28,396 nucleotides of DNA from NCBI GenBank assembly GCA_002482725.1, contig DLGO01000119.1, forward strand, positions 1 through 28,396. The letters are read 5' to 3'. Below, in pieces: positions 1 through 7,772 of the stretch. The position numbers and the translations under genes were made by a program. The stretch is from Bacteroidetes bacterium UBA7692. GTDB lineage: Bacteria; Bacteroidota; Bacteroidia; Chitinophagales; LD1. The notes below the pieces were generated by a model that was not told where the DNA came from, did no database searches, and saw nothing but the letters and a program-made list of their open reading frames with translations. Position 1 is the stretch's first letter. Each line of letters starts with the position of its first letter.

Positions 1-326
1 TCACCGCCATTTTTTGGGATGGTATGTACCGACAGGATTGTAGAAAAAAGCCGACAGAATTTACGGATAATATATTGAAAAGCAATGATTAAGGAGGAGA
101 AAACAACCGCAAAAAAGTTAAGGATAGTTGAAAAAAACGCGATTTCCGCCAACCCACCGCTACTCACCGCCAATTTTTGTGATGGTATGTACCGACAGAA
201 TTGCGGAATAAAAGCCGACAGAATTTTGGGATAATGCATTGAAAAGCAATGATTAAGGAGAAGAAAACAACCGCAGAAAAGTTGAGGGATGTTGAGTTCC
301 GACAGAATTGAGGCTAAAACCGTCAG
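1..326. repeat. Degenerate direct repeat with paired CCGACAG modules
   Basis: Two copies of a unit of about 130 bp lie in direct orientation at 1-130 and 164-294, offset by 163-164 bp and roughly 85-90% identical by eye. Each copy starts with TCACCGCC, holds GATGGTATGTACCGACAG, and later shares ATTGAAAAGCAATGATTAAG. A third, shorter copy of the inner module follows at about 296-326. Every module carries two heptamers in the same orientation 21-23 bp apart: 29-35 and 51-57, 192-198 and 215-221, 299-305 and 320-326 (the last reads CCGTCAG). The array may continue left of the window. There are no CRISPR-like uniform spacers and no transposase. I do not recognise the family. Confidence 0.8.
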
Positions 327-505
327 TAGCGTTATCCTGAAAGATTAACTGTTCAGGTACAGAAATGGTAAAAGAAAACCGGTCAATTCCATGAGTTTTC
401 AGGCAGCCAATTTCTATTCATAGCTCTTTGATAATCAAATGTCAGGAGCAATAAAATTGGAGATTTAAAAACGCACAAAAATTAGAAAACGGCAAAGACA
501 AAAAA
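327..505. other. Intergenic leader before the first gene
   Basis: No coding region is apparent here. The stretch holds a small inverted repeat, CCTGAA at 336-341 with TTCAGG at 352-357, too weak to call a terminator. It also contains the candidate promoter described separately at 427-459. It becomes strongly A-rich over the last 40 bases before the GTG at 506, as is common in front of genes without a Shine-Dalgarno sequence in Bacteroidota. Confidence 0.5.
427..459 (+). promoter_or_regulatory. Candidate Bacteroidota promoter for the first gene pair
   Basis: TTTG at 427-430 is followed after 21 bp by TAAAATTG at 452-459. This is one mismatch from the known Bacteroidota -33/-7 pattern (TTTG, about 19-21 bp, TAnnTTTG). 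It would give a leader of about 40 nt before the GTG at 506. The match is modest, so this is inference. Confidence 0.25.
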
Positions 506-940
506 GTGAACCCCTACCACCTATTTTTCATCTTATTACTACTTTTTACAGCCTCGTGTAAGCCTACGCGACATTCAACGGCCGAAACAATCAATCCCTA
601 CTGCAAATTTGTGGAATGGACAGATACTGCATCTCTTGAAGCAAAGGTGCTGTATGATATCCCTGACAGGTACTGGCAGCTATCGCGGCCACATGGTACT
701 GCAATATTGGTGCGCACCAGCGTAGGTGATACCCTTAGAATAATAGTAACGGGTTTTCCAGGTTTAGGGTTTGAAGCCGGTGAATCCATAAGCATAAAAC
801 CCCAGAAACAGCATATCCAATATGGAACTATCACCGACTATACAACAGATAGCACAGGTAAACTCACCATTGCTCCGGAACAAAAAAGATTGCTGAATAC
901 CATATATGGAAACATAGAAAAAGCCGGGAATACCAAATAA
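506..940 (+). CDS. Small predicted lipoprotein of unknown function
   Basis: This 144-residue protein begins at GTG and opens with a short hydrophobic segment ending in FTASC, with Cys18 as the probable lipidated residue. The lipobox is relaxed (Thr at -3) but acceptable for Bacteroidota. The mature part has no domain that I recognise. It is polar, contains a Gly/Pro-rich stretch (GFPGLGFEAG) and ends in a charged tail. The next gene starts 21 bp downstream on the same strand, so the two are probably cotranscribed. No ATG gives a better start, and the signal sequence supports the GTG. The protein probably sits in the periplasm or on the outer membrane, but function cannot be assigned. Confidence 0.7.
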   Translation: MNPYHLFFILLLLFTASCKPTRHSTAETINPYCKFVEWTDTASLEAKVLYDIPDRYWQLSRPHGTAILVRTSVGDTLRIIVTGFPGLGFEAGESISIKPQKQHIQYGTITDYTTDSTGKLTIAPEQKRLLNTIYGNIEKAGNTK

Positions 941-961
941 TCCAATCACCATTATTACTTT

Positions 962-1339
962 ATGAAGATAAATCCACTAGTCAGGCTTTTCGCAATACCG
1001 GGCATTCAGGTTGCGGCTTTTCACTTGCTACTGAGAGCATTCGTATGGGCCATATCATTTTCACATGAGTGGAACCATGATTTTCAGCGTGGGATGATGT
1101 GGCAGTTCTATCATTATTGCTTCACGGGCATCGCCATAGCCACCAACGTTTACCTTATGTGCTTTCCCGCCACCTCTACTGAGGCGAAAGCACTACTATA
1201 CTTTGTAGCAATGGGCATACTGGTGCTAATTTTTGAAGGAAACTTTTTCTACTATGAAGTGTGGATGGCGCACATAAGCGCAATGACGGTTTTAGTGGTA
1301 AGCCTTGCCTTTGAACACCGTAATAAAACCACCATTTAA
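962..1339 (+). CDS. Small multi-pass membrane protein, unknown function
   Basis: This is a 125-residue protein with an ATG start. Hydrophobic segments at about residues 8-30, 51-70, 76-97 and 105-118 suggest three or four membrane passes. Between the first two lies a His/Trp-rich stretch (SHEWNHDFQRG and QFYHYCF), which could bind a metal or haem, but this is only a guess from composition. I do not recognise a family. The start lies 21 bp after the upstream lipoprotein stop, which argues for a two-gene operon of unknown purpose. The 118 bp to the next gene contains a separate promoter candidate. Confidence 0.65.
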   Translation: MKINPLVRLFAIPGIQVAAFHLLLRAFVWAISFSHEWNHDFQRGMMWQFYHYCFTGIAIATNVYLMCFPATSTEAKALLYFVAMGILVLIFEGNFFYYEVWMAHISAMTVLVVSLAFEHRNKTTI

Positions 1340-1421
1340 ACTTCAGTTACAAAAGCTTGTCTGAACCAAAGAGTCTTTAAATATGTTGGAAAATGTGTTA
1401 GGCTTTATAAAAAATAGAAAT

Positions 1422-1429
1422 TACCTTCG
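1422..1429 (+). promoter_or_regulatory. Candidate -7 box TACCTTCG before the DUF2147 gene
   Basis: TACCTTCG ends 28 bp before the ATG at 1458. It fits the Bacteroidota -7 pattern TAnnTTTG with C at the sixth base, a variant seen before several genes in this window. No good -33 TTTG is visible at the expected distance. Confidence 0.35.
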
Positions 1430-1457
1430 GTATAACATACAAAATAAAAAACACAAT

Positions 1458-1889
1458 ATGACTATCAAATCAATTTTAAGCACGTTTCTGATTGTATTGG
1501 CATTCAACACTTTTGCGGCAGATAAGTGGGTACGCACCTACTTTAATGCAGAGAAGGATGGTAAAATAGAAATATACAAGGTAGGCGATAAATACTTTGG
1601 CAAGATAATATGGCTAAAAACGCCAAACGACCCTGCTACCAATACTCCTAAAGTAGATAAGAATAATCCGGATGCTACGCTGGCTAAAAAGCCCGTGCTT
1701 GGATTGGTGATACTTAAAAACTTTGTAGCGAACGGCGAAAACGAGCTGGCAAATGGTACTATATACGACCCAAAAAACGGCAAAAACTATGATTGCAAAA
1801 TAACCCACAAAGGTAATACGCTGGACGTGCGTGGATATGTAGGTGTGCCAATGTTTGGCAGGACTACTGTATGGACCGCAGTAGAGTAA
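1458..1889 (+). CDS. DUF2147 family secreted protein
   Basis: The chosen ATG gives a 143-residue protein starting with a Sec signal peptide (MTIKSILSTFLIVLAFNTFA, probable cleavage before ADKW). A longer frame from 1383 would put 25 charged residues before the signal peptide and would overlap the candidate promoter at 1422-1429, so it is not preferred. The mature protein matches the DUF2147 pattern: a W-rich opening, a lysine/glycine-rich beta region, then LANGTIYDPKNGKNYDC, LDVRGYVGVPMFGRTTVW and a C-terminal end right after. Family members are small periplasmic beta proteins of unknown role, some studied as stress-linked lipid-binding-like proteins. hutI follows after 29 bp on the same strand and may be cotranscribed. 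Confidence 0.85.
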   Translation: MTIKSILSTFLIVLAFNTFAADKWVRTYFNAEKDGKIEIYKVGDKYFGKIIWLKTPNDPATNTPKVDKNNPDATLAKKPVLGLVILKNFVANGENELANGTIYDPKNGKNYDCKITHKGNTLDVRGYVGVPMFGRTTVWTAVE

Positions 1890-1918
1890 AACCTACAGCA
1901 AGCAAGTAAAAGACAATA

Positions 1919-3151
1919 GTGGCAGCAATACTGATAAAGAACATAAAGGCGCTGGTGGGGGTGCGCAGCAGCAATGCTGCAGTGAAGGGAGTGGCCATGC
2001 GCGAACTGCCCGCCATAGACAACGCATACCTGCTGACTGAAGGCGATAGCATAAAGGCATTTGGCCCGATGGCAGAATGCCCGGAGCGCGCTGATACCAT
2101 TATAGATGCCAAAGATAAGTTTGTATTGCCTGCCTGGTGCGACTCCCATACGCATATAGTATATGCAGGAAGCAGGGAAAACGAGTTTATAGATAAGATA
2201 AACGGGCTGAGCTATGAGGAAATAGCAGCACGCGGTGGCGGCATACTGAACTCTGCCAGGCGGCTGAACGAAACCAGCGAAGAAGCCTTGTATGAGAGCG
2301 CTGCAGCCCGGCTGGCTGAAACCAAAGGATTTGGTACAGGAGCTATAGAAATAAAAAGCGGTTATGGACTATCGTTAGAAGGTGAGCTGAAAATGCTGAG
2401 GGTGGTGAGAAGATTGAAGGAGGACTCGGCACAGATAATCAAATCAACATTCCTGGGGGCACATGCGGTGCCTGCCGAATACAAGGCCAACAGAGAAGGC
2501 TATCTGCGACTGCTGATAGACGACCTTTTGCCCAGAATAGCAGGCGAAGGGTTGGCAGACTTTATAGATGTGTTTTGCGACAAGGGCTTCTTTACACCAG
2601 ATGAAACAAGTAGAATACTGGAAGCAGGCGCTAAGTACGGCCTGCCGCCTAAGATACACGCCAATGAGCTGGACTACAGCGGTGGCATAGAAACCGGAGT
2701 GCGACACCAGGCACGCTCTGTCGACCACCTGGAGTTTACGGGAGATGAGCAGATAGCCACACTACTGGCGTCGGATACCATGCCTACACTGCTGCCAAGT
2801 ACAGCTTTCTTTCTACGGCTGCACTACGCGCCTGCCAGGAAGATGATAGATGCAGGATTGCCTGTGGCGCTGGCAACAGATTATAACCCGGGTTCATCAC
2901 CATCGGGCAATATGCCGTTTATACTGTCGCTATCGTGCATCAATATGAAGATGCTGCCGGAAGAGGTGATAAATGCGGCCACTATAAACGGGGCTTATGC
3001 TATGAATGTGACGGATGAAGCAGGTTCTATAACCATAGGCAAAAGAGCCAATCTGATAATTACCAAGGCAATACCTTCTGTAGCTTTTATCCCTTATTCA
3101 TTTGGGAGCAACCCGGTGGAGCAGGTGATACTAAATGGGGAGATTGCCTAG
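1919..3151 (+). CDS. hutI: Imidazolonepropionase
   Basis: This enzyme of the histidine degradation pathway hydrolyses 4-imidazolone-5-propionate to N-formimino-L-glutamate in the cytoplasm. The 410-residue protein belongs to the amidohydrolase superfamily. Visible sites include the metal-binding DSHTH (His77, His79), LGAHAVP (His182), IHANEL (His247), VDHLE (His270) and the ATDYNPGS loop with Asp321. Length is normal for HutI. Translation starts at GTG, and no ATG nearby would keep the N-terminal beta strands. No other hut gene (hutH, hutU, hutG) is present in the window, so the rest of the pathway must lie elsewhere. The TAG stop overlaps the stop codon of the convergent gene within one CTAG. 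Confidence 0.95.
   Translation: MAAILIKNIKALVGVRSSNAAVKGVAMRELPAIDNAYLLTEGDSIKAFGPMAECPERADTIIDAKDKFVLPAWCDSHTHIVYAGSRENEFIDKINGLSYEEIAARGGGILNSARRLNETSEEALYESAAARLAETKGFGTGAIEIKSGYGLSLEGELKMLRVVRRLKEDSAQIIKSTFLGAHAVPAEYKANREGYLRLLIDDLLPRIAGEGLADFIDVFCDKGFFTPDETSRILEAGAKYGLPPKIHANELDYSGGIETGVRHQARSVDHLEFTGDEQIATLLASDTMPTLLPSTAFFLRLHYAPARKMIDAGLPVALATDYNPGSSPSGNMPFILSLSCINMKMLPEEVINAATINGAYAMNVTDEAGSITIGKRANLIITKAIPSVAFIPYSFGSNPVEQVILNGEIA
3148..3151. other. CTAG shared by two convergent stop codons
   Basis: The palindrome CTAG provides TAG for hutI at 3149-3151 on the plus strand and TAG for the DUF5686 gene at 3150-3148 on the minus strand. The two coding regions therefore overlap by four bases, leaving no room for an intergenic terminator. 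Confidence 0.9.
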
Positions 3152-5667
3152 AACTTAGGGCTGAAGCCGATTTTAACGGCCCAGTTTTGCCCGTACCCTG
3201 CCAGTTTGGTAGCAGTTTCGTCGCGATAAGTACACCTGAAAATAAAGTCGAGGCGGATAACTTTCAGGATATTATCGAAACCAAAACCAGCCTCCACATA
3301 AGGAATAGGAAACGGGCGTGCTATATCGTTTGGCAGTTCAACAACCTCGCGGTTGGCTTTGCTCATGTGTCCTATGAGTGCTTTAAAGGTAATGAACTCG
3401 CGTATCTGGAGTTTCTTGATACCCGGTATCTTGTTGAGGAAGAAGCCATCGAAGTGGTGGTCGATCCATACAGACACGAACTTATCGGAAGTAAACTCGA
3501 AAGTGCGCATTAGGTTATAACCGGTGAAATCGTAGATAAAACCACCTAAACTACCTGTGAAAACAAAGGCGTTAGGATAAGGTGTTTTACCCAGGATATA
3601 GCCCGCTTTTACCTGATATTTGGTGTAGCCGATAACACTCTGTAGCCTGTGCTTCAGCAGCAGGTTAAACTTAAGGTAGTTATAATCACCCTCCAGCAAG
3701 CCCTTGGCGCCGGCGGTAATACGGAAGTTAAGGGCAGGGTATTTTGTCTGCTGAAAATAGCGGTAACCAAAGGCCGCATAGTTCTGGTCTTTGTATGAGT
3801 AGCGGAAATCAGCAAATACCTCGGTAGTAGTAAAGTCGTTGATGCTTTTGGTAGCACCAAGCCCATCCTCGGTGGTGAAGTTGAATACCCCGGGTATGGA
3901 ATAATAGGTTTTCTTCTCAAGCCCAATCATGGTAGAAAGGCCCTTTGACCAGTCCTTCTCCCACTGCACATTGGCAATGCGCACCTTCATCACCTTCTTC
4001 AGAGGATTGTTGTTGAGCAAGGTAAGGGAGTTGTCGAATGTAAGGAAAAGGTTCTCTTGCCCCAGCACCATCAGATCATACTGATACCATGCCTGCAGGG
4101 CATTCCACTTGCGGGTTTTGGAAGGGAGCTGGATGCGCACGGTGCCACTATACTTCCAATCTTTGTCTCCTAAGCCATAAGCCGCATAACCATGGAACAG
4201 GAGGTTTTTGGAGAAGTGCTTGGTGGTACGGAACGACATACGCAGGCGATAACCCTCTACACTGTTCTTGCTGAAAATCTGGTAAAAGCGCCCGAACTCA
4301 ATAGGCCCATCAATATTGGGAATACGGAACATGGCCGTGGTAAGCACATTGATACCATAGAAAAGGCGTTTGAATGCCGGAACGGTTAGTAGGGTGTCGG
4401 AGTTGTAATACACCAAACGCTCCTGCGGTGTCAGTTCCTCGAAGCGAAGGGTATCCAGTATCTTGCGGCCGCGGGATTTGGCGCTATCCTGAAACACGAC
4501 CTCATCGACACCCTTAAACATGGTATCGGGGATGGAGATATTTACTTCGAAGTCCTTGCGGTTGTATAGCTTTTGGATAAGTACTGCCAGCTTGTTCTTT
4601 TTGCGGTTGAGACTACCGATGGCCTGTAGTCTTTCACGGTTCATCACCCATTGCCCATTAATAAGCTGGAAAGTCTGCTCAATGGAATAATCTGCAATAA
4701 AGTTAAGATTGGCCTTTTCATTTGGCCTTAGCTTAATAGATTTCAGCCCCCAGGTTGCAGAGTCTACCCAGGCATAACCCTTCATGGCTATGTCTTCTTT
4801 GTTTTTGGCTACAAAGTGTAGCTTATATGTTGTACGACCTTCGATCTTTGAAGTATCGGTAATATAATAGCGGTAAAGCACGCGCGCTGTAGGTGCAAAA
4901 GGTGACTGAAAGCTCTTGCCCGCTATGACATATAAGTTCTCGTAAGGATTAATGACATCGAACTGGTAATCCAGCATGGCATTAACCGATTCGTTATCTA
5001 CCCCGGTGATGGCATCTGCCTTTACTATCTTTTTAATATCCTTAGGATTTTTCCGGTAGAACACTTCGCTTACGCTTTCCTTTAACAAACCAGGATTGAA
5101 TTTGCTGCTATCCTCGGTGTAATCAATGTTTTCGAAAAGGAAATGGAAGGGCCTCAATATCCTGCGCTCGGTAAGACTTGGAGGCGGATTGAGCAAGGAC
5201 ACCAGAAACTTGTTATACTCCATATAATGGTAGTTATCTGCATTATCCTGTTGGTTCTGCTCTTTGTGCTTTACCACCTGCGCGTATACATACATGGCTG
5301 GTGTATCGATATACTTGCGGCGCTTTCCGGCTTTCACGGTTACTTCGCCCAGTGAGATGTCAGATTCATTAAGCTCTACGCTTAGCTCCTGGTATTTGCC
5401 ATTTCGCACCTTTTTGGTATAGGTGGTATAGCCCAGGTAGGAGAAAGAAATAGAGTCGGCTTTGTCCGGAGTCCTTATCCTGTAGTATCCCTTATCATCG
5501 CTGTTGGTAGCGCGCAACTGCCCTGTAAACCGCACATTGGCATAGGCTATAGGCTCCTGTGTTTTAGCATCCAGAATACGGCCAAAGACCTCAGTAACCT
5601 GAGCATTGACCATAGAAGCAAACAGTAGTAGCAGGACTAAAAAAGAAATACGGGATATAAACCTCAA
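3148..5667 (-). CDS. Outer-membrane protein, CarboxypepD_reg-like and DUF5686 domains
   Basis: The 839-residue protein starts with a signal peptide (residues 1-22, ending VNA before QVTEV). A CarboxypepD_reg-like Ig fold covers about 25-105 (FGRILDAKTQEPIAYANV ... SFSYLGYTTY). From about 110 to the end it resembles the DUF5686 family, with aromatic, alternating beta strands and a terminal Phe (KIGFSPKF), typical of an outer-membrane barrel. There is no TonB plug, so it is not SusC-like. The start codon is TTG, chosen because it sits directly before the signal peptide. A promoter box lies 26 bp upstream. The last gene of a four-gene minus-strand run, it lies 114 bp after the TMTC-like gene B. 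Function in the family is unknown. Confidence 0.85.
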   Translation of the reverse strand: MRFISRISFLVLLLLFASMVNAQVTEVFGRILDAKTQEPIAYANVRFTGQLRATNSDDKGYYRIRTPDKADSISFSYLGYTTYTKKVRNGKYQELSVELNESDISLGEVTVKAGKRRKYIDTPAMYVYAQVVKHKEQNQQDNADNYHYMEYNKFLVSLLNPPPSLTERRILRPFHFLFENIDYTEDSSKFNPGLLKESVSEVFYRKNPKDIKKIVKADAITGVDNESVNAMLDYQFDVINPYENLYVIAGKSFQSPFAPTARVLYRYYITDTSKIEGRTTYKLHFVAKNKEDIAMKGYAWVDSATWGLKSIKLRPNEKANLNFIADYSIEQTFQLINGQWVMNRERLQAIGSLNRKKNKLAVLIQKLYNRKDFEVNISIPDTMFKGVDEVVFQDSAKSRGRKILDTLRFEELTPQERLVYYNSDTLLTVPAFKRLFYGINVLTTAMFRIPNIDGPIEFGRFYQIFSKNSVEGYRLRMSFRTTKHFSKNLLFHGYAAYGLGDKDWKYSGTVRIQLPSKTRKWNALQAWYQYDLMVLGQENLFLTFDNSLTLLNNNPLKKVMKVRIANVQWEKDWSKGLSTMIGLEKKTYYSIPGVFNFTTEDGLGATKSINDFTTTEVFADFRYSYKDQNYAAFGYRYFQQTKYPALNFRITAGAKGLLEGDYNYLKFNLLLKHRLQSVIGYTKYQVKAGYILGKTPYPNAFVFTGSLGGFIYDFTGYNLMRTFEFTSDKFVSVWIDHHFDGFFLNKIPGIKKLQIREFITFKALIGHMSKANREVVELPNDIARPFPIPYVEAGFGFDNILKVIRLDFIFRCTYRDETATKLAGYGQNWAVKIGFSPKF

Positions 5668-5693
5668 ATGAAACAGTACACTTAAATGAGTTG

Positions 5694-5701
5694 CGAATAT
5701 A
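5694..5701 (-). promoter_or_regulatory. Candidate -7 box TATATTCG before the DUF5686 gene
   Basis: Read on the minus strand, TATATTCG ends 26 bp before the TTG start at 5667. It fits TAnnTTTG with one change, to C. It suggests that this gene can be transcribed separately from the upstream glycosyltransferase genes, which end 114 bp away. Confidence 0.35.
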
Positions 5702-5781
5702 ATGAAGACTTAACAGAGAAAGAGGCTTAAAGTTTAATATAAGCCAGCTTTCTGCAATCATCATTAAAATATGGTGCCATA

Positions 5782-7731
5782 CTATTTAATAGTCGGATCT
5801 ATCTGCCTGGCACGCTTCAGATACTGTTCGGCCTGCATCTCGTTGCCCTTGCTGCGATAGGTAATGCCCAAATAGTACAAAGCACGGGAGTTAACAGGGT
5901 TGATGGCCAACACCTGTTCGAAGCAGGAAATAGCCTTATCGTAGTTCTGCGTCATGCCATTGATACTGCCGAGGTTCATCCAGCCATCTTCGTAGCGTGG
6001 ATTTATGGCAACTACTTTTTCATATAGCTCCAGAGCCTCTTTGTAGCGGTTCGACTGAAAGTAGGCGCTACCAAGGTTATTAAGTGTAATGATGTCATTT
6101 GGATTCAGCTTCCTGGCCTGTTCGGAGTATTTAACCGCATTTGCATAATCTCCTGTTTTATAGTAGCCAACACCTAACTGCGACAAAGCCTCGGAATAGC
6201 CCGGATAAATAGCAAGCGATTGATTCAGCAAGCTGATACCCTGCGCAAAAAGCAACTTCTGTTTTGCAGGGTCTTTTTCGGCAGGAGCCTGCGCCTTAAT
6301 TATTTCGTTGCCTAAGTAATAGTGCGCACGGGTACTTTCCTTTAGCTCCGGCAAGTCTGTAGTGTATAGCGTATAATTATTTTTCCAGGCAGGGTTGCGG
6401 GCTATGGTTTTTACTGAGAACAAAACCACGATTACCGCTAATACACCAAGGACTTTTGCATTGGCAGAGGCAAACTGACCGATAGATGCAAATGCCTGGC
6501 TCTCTTTCACTGTTTTGGTAGCCAACAATAGCAAGTAAGCTACAGCAATACAAAAGGCAAAACTCGGGAAGTACATAAGACGCTCTGCCATACCAACACC
6601 TATAATGATGAAGATGTTGCTGAACAGCACAATGGTGATGAAATAGAAAAGTATAGCAAAGGATAAAGGATTCTTTTTGGGCAATTGCCAAAGAGCAAAA
6701 ATACCAAGGCCCAAGTGAACAAGAAGCGATAGCCAAAAGGTGATATCCGTAAATGAAGCCAACGGAATCTTATTGAAAGAGTAGTCGTACAGCAATGGGT
6801 GCGGCACTAGCAACAGCTTCAGATAAAGACCAAGCACCTTGATAGCAGTGGCCAACCTGATGCCCAAATCAGGAGCGCCTACCAGGAAGTTGTCCAGTGT
6901 AGTAACTGATGAATCGCTCAACTTGCCATCCAGTACATTGAAGCGGATTATCATGTAAAGAACCGTGGCGCCAACCAAAGGAAGTACCGCAAGAGCAATC
7001 TGCTTTGGTTTAACTGCTGTAAAGAACCACAGTATAAGTGGGAATCCTGCCAGCATAGTGATAGTGGACTCTTTGCTAAGAAGAGCAGTAAAGAAGAAGA
7101 GGGCCGAAAGCCCTAAGCTAAGCCAATTTAATTTGTGCTTGCTTTCATCTGCCAATTGAAATGAGGTAACCGCAGCAAGCAGGCTATTGAGCGAAAGCAA
7201 TGCAAAAAGGAAACAGAGGATCTCGTCGCGGCTCTTGATATTGGCTACCACCTCCGTATGTATGGGATGGGCAATGAACAATAACGAAATGAGCAATGGA
7301 AGCACAAGGTTGTACTTAGAGAAAACCTTGCGCAGCACATTGAACAGGACAAAGCCGGTGATGGCATAGAGCAATACATTTACCCAGTGGCTTAGCGCAG
7401 GTTTATCCGGGGCAATCTCCCACTCTATGGCATACATAATGAGGGAAAGAGGGCGGTACAATCCATCTTCCAGATTAAAATAGCCATAACGGTAAGATGT
7501 TTTCAATATAGTAGGTATAGCCTCTGTACCGCGCATTACAATGTTGTTTTCGCGGAGTACCGAATAGTCGTCCAAGGCGTACTCGTGATTGAGCGTGTTG
7601 GCATAAAGCAAGAAACCAAGTGCCGCTACCAGTAGCCCAAGGATAAGTGACAGCTTATTATCAGGCATCTTTACCTTAGGTGATTGCTGCGGTTGCGCTT
7701 GTTGCCTTTCCTGTCTTTTTTGCTTTCCCAT
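5782..7731 (-). CDS. TMTC-like membrane glycosyltransferase with TPR tail (B)
   Basis: The preferred start is the ATG at 7731, giving 649 residues beginning MGKQKRQ, like the MAKQKAN of its neighbour. An upstream ATG at 7758 would add nine residues. A basic cytoplasmic N-terminus is followed by about ten or eleven membrane helices, and then by about five TPR units from residue 475 on (motifs such as LGVGYYKTGDYANAVKY and LNNLGSAYFQSNRYKEAL). The first external loop has YALDDYSVLREN with Asp54-Asp55, and later come RPLS, AHPIHTEVVANIKSRDE and AERLMYFPS. These match the eukaryotic TMTC protein O-mannosyltransferases (GT-C fold). Inference: transfer of a lipid-linked sugar to exported proteins. 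The substrate is unknown. Confidence 0.8.
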   Translation of the reverse strand: MGKQKRQERQQAQPQQSPKVKMPDNKLSLILGLLVAALGFLLYANTLNHEYALDDYSVLRENNIVMRGTEAIPTILKTSYRYGYFNLEDGLYRPLSLIMYAIEWEIAPDKPALSHWVNVLLYAITGFVLFNVLRKVFSKYNLVLPLLISLLFIAHPIHTEVVANIKSRDEILCFLFALLSLNSLLAAVTSFQLADESKHKLNWLSLGLSALFFFTALLSKESTITMLAGFPLILWFFTAVKPKQIALAVLPLVGATVLYMIIRFNVLDGKLSDSSVTTLDNFLVGAPDLGIRLATAIKVLGLYLKLLLVPHPLLYDYSFNKIPLASFTDITFWLSLLVHLGLGIFALWQLPKKNPLSFAILFYFITIVLFSNIFIIIGVGMAERLMYFPSFAFCIAVAYLLLLATKTVKESQAFASIGQFASANAKVLGVLAVIVVLFSVKTIARNPAWKNNYTLYTTDLPELKESTRAHYYLGNEIIKAQAPAEKDPAKQKLLFAQGISLLNQSLAIYPGYSEALSQLGVGYYKTGDYANAVKYSEQARKLNPNDIITLNNLGSAYFQSNRYKEALELYEKVVAINPRYEDGWMNLGSINGMTQNYDKAISCFEQVLAINPVNSRALYYLGITYRSKGNEMQAEQYLKRARQIDPTIK

Positions 7732-7772
7732 ACTATATAATATTCTTTGACTTATCAATTAAAAAAAATGGC

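Noticed and set aside
1..326. CRISPR array
   Set aside because: Repeat units are long (about 130 bp) and imperfect, with no short identical repeats, no uniform spacers and no cas genes.
1383..1457. N-terminal extension of the DUF2147 gene
   Set aside because: It would place a charged stretch before the signal peptide and cover a candidate promoter; the ATG at 1458 is better.
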